Assembly (NCBI RefSeq): GCF_001613005.1
Contig: NZ_BDBN01000060.1
Location: 1 to 62,547, forward strand
DNA from: Nocardia nova NBRC 15556
GTDB lineage: Bacteria; Actinomycetota; Actinomycetes; Mycobacteriales; Mycobacteriaceae
Direction of reading: 5' to 3'
DNA length: 62,547 nucleotides
Shown here one piece after another: positions 24,811 through 33,742 of the stretch (position 1 is the first letter of the stretch; the number at the start of each line of letters is the position of its first letter). Position numbers and translations under genes: made by a program. Below the pieces are notes generated by a model. That model made no database searches. It was not told where the DNA came from and saw only the letters and a list, made by a program, of their open reading frames with translations.

Positions 24811-26322
24811 CTAACCGGCGTGCGGAGAGTGTTGTTTGCCGGGCTCTGTCGGTTTGTCGTGCTTGTTCTCGGAATAGCTTGTGGCATGCGGGATTTGGAA
24901 GGGCGGCGGCAGCACGCCGGTGGGGAAGGGCAGCAGCCGCGGTGGGATGACCGCGGTCGTGTATCCCGGTTCCGGGGTCGTCGGGGCCGCGGTGGTCGGT
25001 GCGGGGGTGGTGACCTCGGGAGGGGTGGTCGACTGCTGGTCGGAGGGAGTGCGGGAGCCGCTGCTCAGCAGGGCCGTGCACCCGGCGACGACCGCGAGGG
25101 CGACGATGGCTGCGCCGATCAGCGCGGCGGCGACGGTGAGGGCCGAGCGGCGTGGCGGTGCGGGTGAAACCTGCTGTGCCGCTGAGGACAAGGGATGCGG
25201 CCGGCTGGATGGTCCGAGGGCTGCGGGCGGTGCGAGGGCATCGGCCGGTGTGCCCGGGCCCGGCAGGAAGCGAGTCGGGCGTGCCGCACCGCGCGGCCGC
25301 CCGGCCGCGGCACCCGCGAATCCGGGCACGGGGGCCGGTCCGGAGTCGAATCGTCTGGTCGTCGCGGGTTGCGCGGCCGCCAGGGGCGAAGGACCGAGTT
25401 GTCCGCGTGCCGCTGGTGCGGGCCCGGGCTGCCCGCTCGCCTCCGGTGTCGCGACTGGATGCGGCGTCTGCGACTGCTCGGATTGCAGGACCGGCGGTGG
25501 GTGGTCGACGGTGGTCGTTCCCGCCGCGGCCCGGGCCGCCGCCGCCAGCTCGCCCGCGGTGCGGTAGCGGTCGTCCGGCCGCTTCGCCATCCCGCGGGCG
25601 ACGACGGCGTCGAGCGCGACGGGGACGTGAGCGGCGACCGCGGAGGGGCGCGGCGGAGGCTCGTGCAAATGGGCGTGCAACTGCCGGACCGCGTCGGTAT
25701 CACCGAACGGCCTTTGCGCGGTGAGGCATTCGTACAGCACGCAGGCCAGTGAGTACACGTCCGAGCGGGAGTCGCCGTGCCCGGTGAACCGTTCCGGCGC
25801 CATATAGGCGAGCGTGCCGACCGTGAAACCCGTTGCGGTGATGGTGGTTTGCCCCGCCGCGCGAGCGATCCCGAAGTCGATGAGATACGCGAACCCGCCG
25901 GGATGCACGATGATGTTGGCGGGCTTCACGTCCCGGTGCACCAGCCCGGCCGCGTGGGCGGCGTCGAGTGCCTCGGCGATCTGCGAGATCAGATCGATCG
26001 ACTCCGGCACCGCCATCGCACTCGACCGCACCAGCCGCGCCAGATCCACACCCGGGATGTAGGCCATATCCAGGTACAGCCGCCCGGCGTATTCGCCGAA
26101 TCGATGGATCGGTGCGATATGCGGATTGTCCAGATGCGCTCCGATCCGGGCCTCGCGCTCGAACCGCCGCCGGTAATCCGCGTCCTCGGCCGCGCTCCCG
26201 GACAAGATCTTCAGCGCGACGGTCCGCGCATCCGCCGGGTCGTACGCCAGCCACACCTCCCCGGCCGAACCCCGGCCGAGCAGTCGATCGAGGCGGTACC
26301 GCCCGAACTCCCGCGCCGTCAT
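24811..26322 (-). CDS. Serine/threonine protein kinase, single-pass membrane (Pkn type)
   Basis: 503 residues. The N-terminal kinase domain has Gly-rich loop GRGSAGEV (16-23), Lys38, HRDVKPAN with catalytic Asp131, DFG (149-151), then GTLAYMAPERF as activation-loop end, and RSDVYSLACVLYECL. A long Pro/Ala-rich juxtamembrane linker leads to one transmembrane helix (about 393-416) and a short extracellular Thr/Pro-rich tail with no PASTA or other sensor domain. Probably phosphorylates Ser/Thr targets in envelope or growth control. Convergent with accA3. Confidence 0.93.
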   Translation of the reverse strand: MTAREFGRYRLDRLLGRGSAGEVWLAYDPADARTVALKILSGSAAEDADYRRRFEREARIGAHLDNPHIAPIHRFGEYAGRLYLDMAYIPGVDLARLVRSSAMAVPESIDLISQIAEALDAAHAAGLVHRDVKPANIIVHPGGFAYLIDFGIARAAGQTTITATGFTVGTLAYMAPERFTGHGDSRSDVYSLACVLYECLTAQRPFGDTDAVRQLHAHLHEPPPRPSAVAAHVPVALDAVVARGMAKRPDDRYRTAGELAAAARAAAGTTTVDHPPPVLQSEQSQTPHPVATPEASGQPGPAPAARGQLGPSPLAAAQPATTRRFDSGPAPVPGFAGAAAGRPRGAARPTRFLPGPGTPADALAPPAALGPSSRPHPLSSAAQQVSPAPPRRSALTVAAALIGAAIVALAVVAGCTALLSSGSRTPSDQQSTTPPEVTTPAPTTAAPTTPEPGYTTAVIPPRLLPFPTGVLPPPFQIPHATSYSENKHDKPTEPGKQHSPHAG

Positions 26323-26612
26323 CGCATCCGCCCGAGGTGCCTACCGGGCCGGATGAAGGGGCCGGGGGTACGGCGGCTCGCCGGTATCGTCCGCGCCCCG
26401 AGCCTCGCGTCGCTGGTCTGCGGCCGCGTCTCGGTACTCGGCTGTGGTGCTGGACCGGTCGTCGCGGCGACGAGCGGGGCGGCAGCGGTGCCGATGCCGC
26501 GCTGGCGGAACATGAGACCGACGATAGTGCGGATGTGCGGCCGGCGGTACCGCGGGTGGAATGCCGCGACGACGGGCCCGCTCACCGGCGCCCCGCGCGG
26601 TAATCTCGTGCC
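26323..26612. other. 290-bp divergent intergenic region
   Basis: Lies between the kinase and the DUF1707-type gene, pointing away from each other. TAATCT at 26601-26606 is a good -10 for the right-hand gene, six bases before its ATG. A minus-strand frame of about 64 codons ends by overlapping the kinase start but is low-complexity and unconvincing. I see nothing else. Confidence 0.5.
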
Positions 26613-27068
26613 ATGGCTGATTCTCCCGACGTCCGCATCGGTACCGCGGAGCGCGAGCAGGCGATGCAACGCCTGTCGGAGCACTTCGCCGCCGGGCGGT
26701 TGTCGGTCGCCGAGTTCGACGAGCGCAGCGGCCTCATCGCCGCGGCGGTGACGCGAGGTGATCTGGCGCCGGTGTTCAGCGACCTCCCGGCCGTCGTGCC
26801 GGAGCCGCCGGAATCGCCGGAACCGGCCGCCGCGCAGCCGGGTGGGCGGCGGGAGTTCGCCGGTTCGATGATGGGCCTGGTGGTGATCATCGCGCTGGTG
26901 CTGTTCTTCACCACCCATACCTGGCTCTGGTTCCTGCTGATCCCCGCGGCCGGCATCATCACCGGCGGCCTCCAGCAGCGCGGCCACGATCGCCGGTTGC
27001 TCGACGGCGACGACCACCGCCTGCTCGACCGCCGCCGCCGTCGCCGCGACCGTCGCTGGAGGTTCTGA
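26613..27068 (+). CDS. DUF1707-domain membrane protein
   Basis: 151 residues. The first 55 (RIGTAEREQAMQRLSEHFAAGRLSVAEFDERSGLI) are the DUF1707/SHOCT-like helical motif common in Actinobacteria. A Pro/Glu-rich linker leads to a hydrophobic region (about 87-125, SMMGLVVIIALVLFF and WLWFLLIPAAGIITGG), likely two short membrane helices, and a very basic Arg/Asp tail. TAATCT six bases before the ATG implies a leaderless message. Its TGA overlaps the next ATG by one base. Function unknown. Confidence 0.85.
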   Translation: MADSPDVRIGTAEREQAMQRLSEHFAAGRLSVAEFDERSGLIAAAVTRGDLAPVFSDLPAVVPEPPESPEPAAAQPGGRREFAGSMMGLVVIIALVLFFTTHTWLWFLLIPAAGIITGGLQQRGHDRRLLDGDDHRLLDRRRRRRDRRWRF

Positions 27069-27406
27069 TGGAACCGATCGAAATCAACGCCGGCAGTTGG
27101 TATCTGCGTGCGCTGCGTGCCGACGACCGCATCGACGACCGCCCGGCTCTGGCCGACGGCGGCATCACCGATCCCGGCTATGTCGAACGCCGTGCCCGCG
27201 AATGGGCGGAACAGACCGGATATTCGTGGGCGGTGTGCGAGCCGACCACCGCGGAACTGGTCGCCGAGATCGTGGTGACGCCGCAACCCGATGGCACCGC
27301 GGAGATTTCGGGCTGGGCGCGCGAGGGCTACGATTCCGCGCTGCAGTCCGGCCTGACCGCGGTGAGCCGATTCGTCGCCGGGGCCCTGGGCCTGCAACCT
27401 CTGTAA
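27068..27406 (+). CDS. Short GNAT-like hypothetical protein
   Basis: 112 residues beginning MEPIEINAGSWYLRALRADD, a pattern like the first strand/helix of RimJ/RimL GNAT acetyltransferases, with YSWAVCEPTTAELVAEIVV as the next strands. It ends before the acetyl-CoA loop, with ESG-like text EISGWAREGYDS, so it is either a shortened family or a ligand-binding remnant. Coupled to the DUF1707 gene by a one-base overlap (TGATG). Confidence 0.7.
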   Translation: MEPIEINAGSWYLRALRADDRIDDRPALADGGITDPGYVERRAREWAEQTGYSWAVCEPTTAELVAEIVVTPQPDGTAEISGWAREGYDSALQSGLTAVSRFVAGALGLQPL

Positions 27407-27538
27407 GGCGCGCCGAACGCTCTGTGCCGCAGCCCTTTTCGCGTCGAGCGGCCGGGGTCGCCGATTAAATCGGTGGATTGCCGGGGTTCCGTACCCGTAC
27501 CGTGAAGACTCCGAAATCAAGCACTGGGGAGGTGCGCG

Positions 27539-27775
27539 ATGTGGGAGTGGAGTAAATCGGTCGCGGAACGGGCCACCGCGACAGCGTGGACCCGGTCGGC
27601 CGGGGAGCCGGAGCCGACCGTCGTGGATCCGGAGGTCCGGGCCGAGCGGCCGGACGAGCAGGCGCCGGAAGAGCTCGGCGAATGGGCCTCCGACGCCGTC
27701 ATGGCATATGGCGGAGCAGGCGCCGGCGGACCGGTGCGCTCGATCCATCTGCCGGAGTACGACCTGGCCCGCTGA
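27539..27775 (+). CDS. Small acidic hypothetical protein
   Basis: 78 residues, rich in Glu, Asp and Ala, starting MWEWSKSVAERATATAWTR and ending VRSIHLPEYDLAR, with no membrane segment or signal peptide. ATG 27539 follows GGGGAGGTGCG, a strong ribosome site, which is the main reason to accept it. A DUF1707/GNAT-like pair lies upstream and birA downstream. No family recognised. Confidence 0.55.
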   Translation: MWEWSKSVAERATATAWTRSAGEPEPTVVDPEVRAERPDEQAPEELGEWASDAVMAYGGAGAGGPVRSIHLPEYDLAR

Positions 27776-27898
27776 GAGGAACCGGGATGCGGGTGCCGCT
27801 CACATGGCGGTGCCCGCATCTTGGTCCCGCCCCCGGGCGAACCGTCCGATTGGAGCGGCACAACGACCGTCCGAGCAGGCAGGAGTAGCCTGCGAGGC

Positions 27899-28696
27899 GT
27901 GCAGAGGCCACCGTTGGACGCCGATATCCTGCGACATGCCGTCGCCGAACAGCCCGACCTGTCGTTCTTCTCCCACATCGATGTGGTGGAGTCGACCGGT
28001 TCGACCAATGCGGATCTGATCGGGGTGGCGGGCGATCCCTCCTCCGATCGGCGGGTGCTGGTCGCCGAATATCAGGACCGCGGTCGCGGCCGCCACGAAC
28101 GGTCGTGGGTGAGTCCGCCGCGCGCGCAGATCGCGATGTCGATTCTGGTGCGGCTCGGCGGTATCGAGCCGGCCGTCCTCGGCTGGTTGCCGCTGCTGAC
28201 CGGTGTCGCCGTCGTCGACGCGGTCCGCGAAACCACCGGACTGGACGCAAATCTCAAGTGGCCCAACGACGTTCTGATCGGCGGCCGCAAGGTGGCCGGC
28301 ATCCTGGCCGAGGTCGCCTCCGGGGCGGGCGCGCCGGCGGTCGTGGTCGGCGTCGGGCTCAATGTGAGCCTCACCGAGGACGAACTGCCTGTGCCGCACG
28401 CCGTTTCGCTCACCCTGGCCGGTGCGGAGAACGCCGATCGCAACGAGTTGGTCCTCGCCCTGCTGCGCGCCTTCGCCCGCCACTTCACCGAATGGCGGAC
28501 CGAGAACTGGAATGTCACGGCGCTGGCCGACGCCTACCGTGCCCGGTGCGCCACCCTCGGCGCCGACGTGCGGGCGGAACTGCCCGGCGGCGAGGTCATC
28601 ACCGGCGTGGCCACCGATATCGACGCCTACGGCCGCCTGATCATCGGCGATCGTTCGGTATCGGCGGGCGACGTCACTCATCTTCGCCCGGCATAG
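27899..28696 (+). CDS. birA: Biotin-[acetyl-CoA-carboxylase] ligase
   Basis: 265 residues, monofunctional (no N-terminal DNA-binding domain). VVESTGSTNADL, AEYQDRGRGRHERSW (the biotinyl-AMP loop) and LKWPNDVLIGGRKVAGILAE are the ligase motifs, followed by a short SH3-like C-terminal domain. It activates biotin with ATP and attaches it to the carrier Lys, most obviously Lys566 of AccA3 encoded nearby. GTG 27899 chosen; AGGAG lies about 11 bp upstream. Confidence 0.95.
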   Translation: MQRPPLDADILRHAVAEQPDLSFFSHIDVVESTGSTNADLIGVAGDPSSDRRVLVAEYQDRGRGRHERSWVSPPRAQIAMSILVRLGGIEPAVLGWLPLLTGVAVVDAVRETTGLDANLKWPNDVLIGGRKVAGILAEVASGAGAPAVVVGVGLNVSLTEDELPVPHAVSLTLAGAENADRNELVLALLRAFARHFTEWRTENWNVTALADAYRARCATLGADVRAELPGGEVITGVATDIDAYGRLIIGDRSVSAGDVTHLRPA

Positions 28697-28725
28697 CGGG
28701 CCGAATCAGGGGGTAGGGTTCGCAT

Positions 28726-29274
28726 ATGAGTTATCCGGAGGAGCTGCTCGCGCCGGACGAGCAGCTGCTACTGCACCGTCATCCGCATTGGAAGATGTTG
28801 TTCTTGCCGGCGCTCACCTTCATCCTCGCCACGGCGCTGGCCGGATTCCTGAGCGGGCTGGCCTGGCGCAACACCGAGGGCACCACGCGCAACGCCGTTC
28901 TCATCGCGATCGTCGTGGTGTGGGCGCTGCTGGTCGTGTGGCGTTGCCTGTCGCAGGTGATCCGTTGGAAGTCAACGCATTTCATCATCACCGACCGGCG
29001 GGTGCTGGTGCGCGAGGGCGTGCTCACCCACACCGGCATCGACATTCCGATGAACCGCATCTCCAGTGTGCAGTTCCGCCACGGGTTGTCGGACCGGTTG
29101 CTCGGCACGGGCACCCTGATCATCGACGCCGCCTCGGGTGATCCGTTGGAGTACGACGACATTCCGAACGTGCAGAAGGTGCATTCGTTGCTGTACCACC
29201 AGGTCTTCGACAACCCGCACGGCGATCCGGGCCACGAGCAGTATCAGGACCCTCGCTACGGCGGCCGTCGGTAG
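28726..29274 (+). CDS. PH-domain (bPH2/YdbS-type) membrane protein
   Basis: 182 residues. Two transmembrane helices (about 23-46 and 58-76) are followed by a bacterial PH domain: STHFIITDRRVLVREGVLTH and MNRISSVQFRHGLSDRLLG, with a polar tail. Orthologous in position to the PH protein next to birA that I remember from M. tuberculosis. TAGGGT lies six bases upstream of ATG 28726, suggesting a leaderless start. Role at the membrane is unknown. Confidence 0.88.
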   Translation: MSYPEELLAPDEQLLLHRHPHWKMLFLPALTFILATALAGFLSGLAWRNTEGTTRNAVLIAIVVVWALLVVWRCLSQVIRWKSTHFIITDRRVLVREGVLTHTGIDIPMNRISSVQFRHGLSDRLLGTGTLIIDAASGDPLEYDDIPNVQKVHSLLYHQVFDNPHGDPGHEQYQDPRYGGRR

Positions 29275-29335
29275 CGGCGGGCCGCGGTTCGGTGGCGCAC
29301 GCCCGATCGGCCCGGTTCGCCAGTAATCTTGTGCT

Positions 29336-30013
29336 GTGACCGCCGTACTGCTGGCCGAGGACGATGAGGCCATCGCCGCTCCGCTGTCGCGAGCGCTGGG
29401 GCGCGAAGGCTATTCGGTAACCGTCGAGAGCTTCGGCCCCGCCGTGCTGCGCCGGGCGCTGGAGGGTGAACACGATCTGCTCATCCTCGACCTAGGGCTG
29501 CCCGGTATGGACGGCCTGGAGGTGTGCCGCCAGGTCCGTGCCCGCGGCGCCGATCTCGCGGTGCTGATGCTGACCGCCCGCACCGACGAGGTCGATTTCG
29601 TGGTGGGTCTGGACGCCGGCGCCGACGACTATGTCGGTAAACCGTTCCGTCTCGCCGAACTACTGGCCCGCGTGCGAGCCCTGTTGCGGCGCAGTGGCAT
29701 CGGCGACGAGGCGGTGGAGATCGGCGGAGTGCGGCTCGAACCCGCCGCACGTCGGGTGCTGGTCAACGGCCACGAAGTGAATCTGGCCAACAAGGAGTAC
29801 GAACTGCTCAAGGTGCTCATCGACCGGGCCGGGCAGGTCGTGCCGCGCGAGACGATTCTGCGCGAGGTGTGGGGCGATGCCGATCTGCGCGGCTCCAAAA
29901 CCCTCGACATGCACATGTCCTGGCTGCGCCGCAAGATCGGCGACGAGGGCCCGGTCGCGGAGCGGCGCATCGTCACCGTGCGCGGTGTCGGTTTCCGCTT
30001 CAACACCGATTGA
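29336..30013 (+). CDS. OmpR-family response regulator
   Basis: 225 residues. Receiver domain with acidic pocket Glu8-Asp9-Asp10, phospho-acceptor Asp52 and Lys102, then a winged-helix DNA-binding domain ending ERRIVTVRGVGFRFN. GTG 29336 has TAATCT six bases upstream, so the transcript is probably leaderless. The partner kinase starts 6 bp after the stop. Signal and targets unknown. Confidence 0.95.
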   Translation: MTAVLLAEDDEAIAAPLSRALGREGYSVTVESFGPAVLRRALEGEHDLLILDLGLPGMDGLEVCRQVRARGADLAVLMLTARTDEVDFVVGLDAGADDYVGKPFRLAELLARVRALLRRSGIGDEAVEIGGVRLEPAARRVLVNGHEVNLANKEYELLKVLIDRAGQVVPRETILREVWGDADLRGSKTLDMHMSWLRRKIGDEGPVAERRIVTVRGVGFRFNTD

Positions 30014-30019
30014 TCGCCG

Positions 30020-31330
30020 ATGCGGCGCCGAATTCTGCTGTCCATGCTGGCGGCCCTGACCCTCACCACCGTGGTGCTGGGTATCCCCCTGGCGTTCACC
30101 GCCTGGCAGTGGGTGGCCGATATCACCCGCAGCGATCTGCGGGCCCGCCTGGATCGCATGTCGGTGGAGATCGTCGGCCAGGAGCGTGAGGACGGGTTGG
30201 TCCACGGCGTGCTCGACCTGCGCTCGGTGCGGCCGCTGATTCCGTCCGGCGGACGTCTCACAATCATCTATCCGACTCCCGAGGACGCCGCGCTGCGCGT
30301 GGACGCCGGGGCGCCGGAGGTCGACAACCCGGTGGTGGAATCGCTGTCGATGGGCACGTCGGGCTCGCTGCGACTCGAGGTGCCGGCCGCCCCCATGCAT
30401 TCGATGCAGCGGCAAGCGGTGGGCGCGGTGGCGTTGGTGGCGCTGGCCTCGCTGGCCGCGGGCGCCGCGGTGGCGGTGGTGACCGCGCGGCGGGTCGCCG
30501 ATCCGCTGCGGGATGTGGCCGCCCGTGCCGCGCGGTTGGCGAAGGGCGATTTCCGGCCGGACCCGCGCCGGCACGGCATCACCGAACTCGACCGGGTCTC
30601 GGATGTGCTCGATTCGGCCACGGTCGAGATCGCGGGCCGGCTGCAGCGCGAGCACGCGCTGGTCGCCGACGTGTCCCATCAGTTGCGCAGCCGCTTGACG
30701 GCGGTGCGGCTGCGCCTCGACGAATTGTCGGCGCATCCGGACCCGGCGGTCGTCCAGGAATCGGAGGAGGCGATGGCGCAGGTCGATCGGCTCACCGAGG
30801 CGATCGACGAGTTGGTTCGCGATTCCCGCGACCAGGACGCCGCCGATCACGAACCGGTCCCGGTGGTCGCGGAATTGCGCGGGGTTGTCGCCGAATGGCG
30901 GCATCCCTTCGCCGAGGCCGGCCGCAAACTCGTGCTGTCCGGCGATCCGGCCCTGCGCGCGCCGGTGACCGGACCGCGGTTGCGCGAGGCGGTGGCCGTA
31001 CTGGTCGACAACGCGCTGGTGCACGGCGGCGGAGACTGCTCGGTGTCGGTGCGCACCGTCTACGGCGGGCCCGACCGCGAACCGCTGGTGGCGGTCGAGG
31101 TGGCCGACGAGGGCGAGGGGGTCAGCGACGAACTGGCACCGCACATCTTCGACCGCGGCTTCTCCGGCGCCGGATCGACCGGGGTGGGGCTGGCGCTGGC
31201 GCGCGCGCTGATCGAAGCCGATGGCGGCCGGTTGGAACTACAGCGACGGCGTCCGGCGCTGTTCGCGGTATTCCTCGGTAAGCCGACCGCGGGGCGGTCG
31301 GGTAACGGCGTCATCGGGGAGCCCCGCTGA
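30020..31330 (+). CDS. Sensor histidine kinase
   Basis: 436 residues. TM1 (about 7-29), an extracytoplasmic sensor loop of about 100 residues, TM2 (about 133-155), HAMP-like linker (RRVADPLRDVAARAARLAKG), dimerisation domain with phospho-His220 in DVSHQLRSRL, and a HATPase domain with VLVDNALVHG (N box) and GSTGVGLALARALIE (G2). The D box reads VADEGEGV. Forms a two-component pair with the regulator just upstream. Confidence 0.95.
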   Translation: MRRRILLSMLAALTLTTVVLGIPLAFTAWQWVADITRSDLRARLDRMSVEIVGQEREDGLVHGVLDLRSVRPLIPSGGRLTIIYPTPEDAALRVDAGAPEVDNPVVESLSMGTSGSLRLEVPAAPMHSMQRQAVGAVALVALASLAAGAAVAVVTARRVADPLRDVAARAARLAKGDFRPDPRRHGITELDRVSDVLDSATVEIAGRLQREHALVADVSHQLRSRLTAVRLRLDELSAHPDPAVVQESEEAMAQVDRLTEAIDELVRDSRDQDAADHEPVPVVAELRGVVAEWRHPFAEAGRKLVLSGDPALRAPVTGPRLREAVAVLVDNALVHGGGDCSVSVRTVYGGPDREPLVAVEVADEGEGVSDELAPHIFDRGFSGAGSTGVGLALARALIEADGGRLELQRRRPALFAVFLGKPTAGRSGNGVIGEPR

Positions 31331-31339
31331 ACGGTGGGT

Positions 31340-31885
31340 TCAGCTGAAGCCGAGCGGTTTCTCTTCCTCGTACAGTTCTTCGAATTCTTCGACCAGTGCG
31401 TCGATTTCGTCGGGGAACACCCAGCGCTTCATCGCCCAGAATCGGAACACCATCTGCAGGATGTTGCCGATGATGAAGGCGCTGACGAAGTCGGCGATGT
31501 TCTCCACGGTCAAGCTGACATCGGGAACGTGCAGATGGAAGAAATACCGCGAAACCCACAGCGGGAGATTCGACAGCAGCACACCGATGGCGCTGACCAC
31601 GAAGAACAACAGGGCTTCGTGGTGTTTCTCACGACCGCCGCGACCCTTGAACGACCATTCCCGGTTCAGGATGTAGGACGCGATGACCGCGATTACTCCG
31701 GAAATGATCTTGGCAGTGATCGGTTTCGACTCGAGAACCGTCAATTTGAGGATGTAGAAGATACCGCTGTCGATGACGAAAGTGGTCGCTCCGACAATCG
31801 CGAACTTGATCAGCTCGTGATGACGAATAGCGAGGTCCCGTAGTGTTTTGGGGAGGATGTTGACCACATCGTCGACAAATGGCAC
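31340..31885 (-). CDS. GtrA-family polyprenyl-linked sugar flippase-like protein
   Basis: 181 residues with four predicted transmembrane helices: KFAIVGATTFVIDSGIFYIL, a second at about 60-75, ALLFFVVSAIGVLLSNL, and ADFVSAFIIGNILQMVFRFW. FLNREW-type sequence YILNREWSFK is the GtrA signature. These proteins help move or modify lipid-linked sugars for cell-wall glycans. The tail is acidic (EEFEELYEEE). Divergent from purK, as remembered for the mycobacterial locus. Confidence 0.9.
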   Translation of the reverse strand: MPFVDDVVNILPKTLRDLAIRHHELIKFAIVGATTFVIDSGIFYILKLTVLESKPITAKIISGVIAVIASYILNREWSFKGRGGREKHHEALLFFVVSAIGVLLSNLPLWVSRYFFHLHVPDVSLTVENIADFVSAFIIGNILQMVFRFWAMKRWVFPDEIDALVEEFEELYEEEKPLGFS

Positions 31886-31967
31886 CCGGTGAGTCTACGT
31901 CCGTCCCGCGCTGGGCAATCAACCCGCACTCATCCCCGCGTGTGGGCGCATGACAACATGGTGGGCT

Positions 31968-33239
31968 GTGAGCGAGCGTAGTGGGCCATCGATGGACCCC
32001 TCCACCGGGGTGCAAGAGGTTGCCGAGGGTGAACCGATGCCGGTTTCGCGCAGTTTCGAAGGTGGTGGAATGCCGACCGTCGCGATGATCGGCGGCGGGC
32101 AGCTGGCGCGAATGACGCATCAGGCCGCCGTGGCGCTGGGGCAGTGCCTGCGGGTCCTGGCCGAGCGCCCCGACGATCCGGCGGCCCAGGTCAGCCCCGA
32201 GCTGGTCCTCGGATCGCATACCGACCTGGCGGCCCTGCGCAAGGTTGCCGTCGGTACGCACGCGATGACCTTCGATCATGAACATGTGCCGACCGAACAT
32301 CTGCTGGCGCTGGTGGCCGAGGGCGTGAACGTGCAGCCGCCGCCGGCCGCGCTGGTCTACGCCCAGGACAAGCTCGCGATGCGGCGCAAACTGGCCGAGA
32401 TGGGCGTGCCGGTCCCGGCGTTCACCGCGGTCGAGAACGTCGCGGATGCCACCGGTTTCCTCGCCGAACACGGTCCGTTCGTGCTGAAGGCGGTGCGCGG
32501 CGGCTACGACGGGCGCGGCGTGTGGATGATCGACGACGCCGCCGAGGCCGAGCGCATCGTCACAGACCAGCTCGGGCACGGTGTGATCTTGCTCGCCGAG
32601 CAGCGGGTGGATCTGAAGCGTGAGCTCTCCGCGATGGTGGCGCGCTCGCCGTTCGGGCAGGCCGCGGCCTGGCCGGTGGTGGAGACCGTGCAGCGCGAGG
32701 GCCAGTGTGCCGTGGTGATCGCGCCCGCGCCGCAGCTGTCGGACGAGGCCGCGACCGAGGCCGAATCGCTGGCTCTGCGGCTGGCCGCCGAGCTCGGCGT
32801 CACCGGTGCGATGGCCGTCGAGCTGTTCGAAACCCACGCCGGTGAACTGCTGGTCAACGAACTGGCCATGCGCCCGCACAATTCCGGGCACTGGGGGATG
32901 GACGGTGCCGTCACCGGGCAGTTCGAACAGCATCTGCGCGCGGTTCTCGACTATCCGCTCGGTGCCACCACGCCGCTGGCGCCGGTGACGGTGATGGCGA
33001 ACATCCTCGGCGCGGCCGAGGCGCCGGCGATGTCGATGGACGAGCGGCTGCACCACCTGTTCGCGCGGATGCCGGAGGCGAGGGTGCATCTCTACGGCAA
33101 GGGCGAACGCCCGAAGCGCAAGATCGGGCATGTGAACATCCTCGGTGACGACGTGGCCGAGGTGCGGGAGAAGGCCGAACGGGCGGCGCACTGGATGTCG
33201 CACGCGGTGTGGACCGATGGATGGGATCCCCATGAGTGA
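31968..33239 (+). CDS. purK: N5-carboxyaminoimidazole ribonucleotide synthase
   Basis: ATP-grasp enzyme of purine synthesis, using ATP and bicarbonate to convert AIR to N5-CAIR. VAMIGGGQLARMTHQAA is the N-terminal motif, VLKAVRGGYDGRGVW the ATP-binding loop, and NELAMRPHNSGHWGMDGA the active-site block. The start is uncertain: GTG 31968 (MSERSGPSMD), ATG 31992, ATG 32037 (after GAGGG) and ATG 32070 are all in frame before the conserved core. The stop overlaps purE by 8 bp. Confidence 0.93.
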   Translation: MSERSGPSMDPSTGVQEVAEGEPMPVSRSFEGGGMPTVAMIGGGQLARMTHQAAVALGQCLRVLAERPDDPAAQVSPELVLGSHTDLAALRKVAVGTHAMTFDHEHVPTEHLLALVAEGVNVQPPPAALVYAQDKLAMRRKLAEMGVPVPAFTAVENVADATGFLAEHGPFVLKAVRGGYDGRGVWMIDDAAEAERIVTDQLGHGVILLAEQRVDLKRELSAMVARSPFGQAAAWPVVETVQREGQCAVVIAPAPQLSDEAATEAESLALRLAAELGVTGAMAVELFETHAGELLVNELAMRPHNSGHWGMDGAVTGQFEQHLRAVLDYPLGATTPLAPVTVMANILGAAEAPAMSMDERLHHLFARMPEARVHLYGKGERPKRKIGHVNILGDDVAEVREKAERAAHWMSHAVWTDGWDPHE

Positions 33240-33735
33240 CGGAGCACAGGTCGGCCTGATCATGGGCAGCGATTCCGACTGGCCCACGATGGAAGCCGCC
33301 GCGGAAGCGTTGGCGGAGTTCGGGATTCGCTTCGAGGTCGGTGTCGTCTCGGCGCATCGCACGCCGCAGCGCATGCTCGACTACGCCCGCGAGGCCGCCG
33401 GTCGCGGCGTGAAGGTGATCATCGCCGGTGCCGGTGGCGCCGCCCACCTGCCCGGCATGGTCGCCTCGGCCACCCCGCTGCCGGTGATCGGCGTTCCGGT
33501 GCCGCTGAAATATCTCGACGGCATGGACTCCCTGCTGTCGATCGTGCAGATGCCCGCCGGCGTCCCCGTCGCCACGGTCTCCATCGGCGGCGCCCGCAAC
33601 GCGGGCCTGCTCGCCGTCCGCATCCTCGCCGCCACCGACCCCCAGCTGCGCACCCGCATGGAACAGTTCCAGGCCGACCTGGAAAAACTGGTCCTCGACA
33701 AGGACGAAGCCCTGCGCACCCGCTTGCTGGGTTAG
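33232..33735 (+). CDS. purE: N5-carboxyaminoimidazole ribonucleotide mutase
   Basis: 167 residues, class I PurE. LIMGSDSDWPTME, VVSAHRTPQRML and IAGAGGAAHLPGM are the substrate-binding motifs, and VPVATVSIGGARNAGLLA completes the octamer interface. Converts N5-CAIR to CAIR straight after PurK. Overlaps purK by 8 bp, so translation is coupled. Confidence 0.97.
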   Translation: MSDGAQVGLIMGSDSDWPTMEAAAEALAEFGIRFEVGVVSAHRTPQRMLDYAREAAGRGVKVIIAGAGGAAHLPGMVASATPLPVIGVPVPLKYLDGMDSLLSIVQMPAGVPVATVSIGGARNAGLLAVRILAATDPQLRTRMEQFQADLEKLVLDKDEALRTRLLG

Positions 33736-33742
33736 GACCGAT

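Noticed and set aside
26319..26515. Small minus-strand frame ending ATGA over the kinase start
   Set aside because: Translation is Pro/Arg/Thr low complexity without homology signs or ribosome site.
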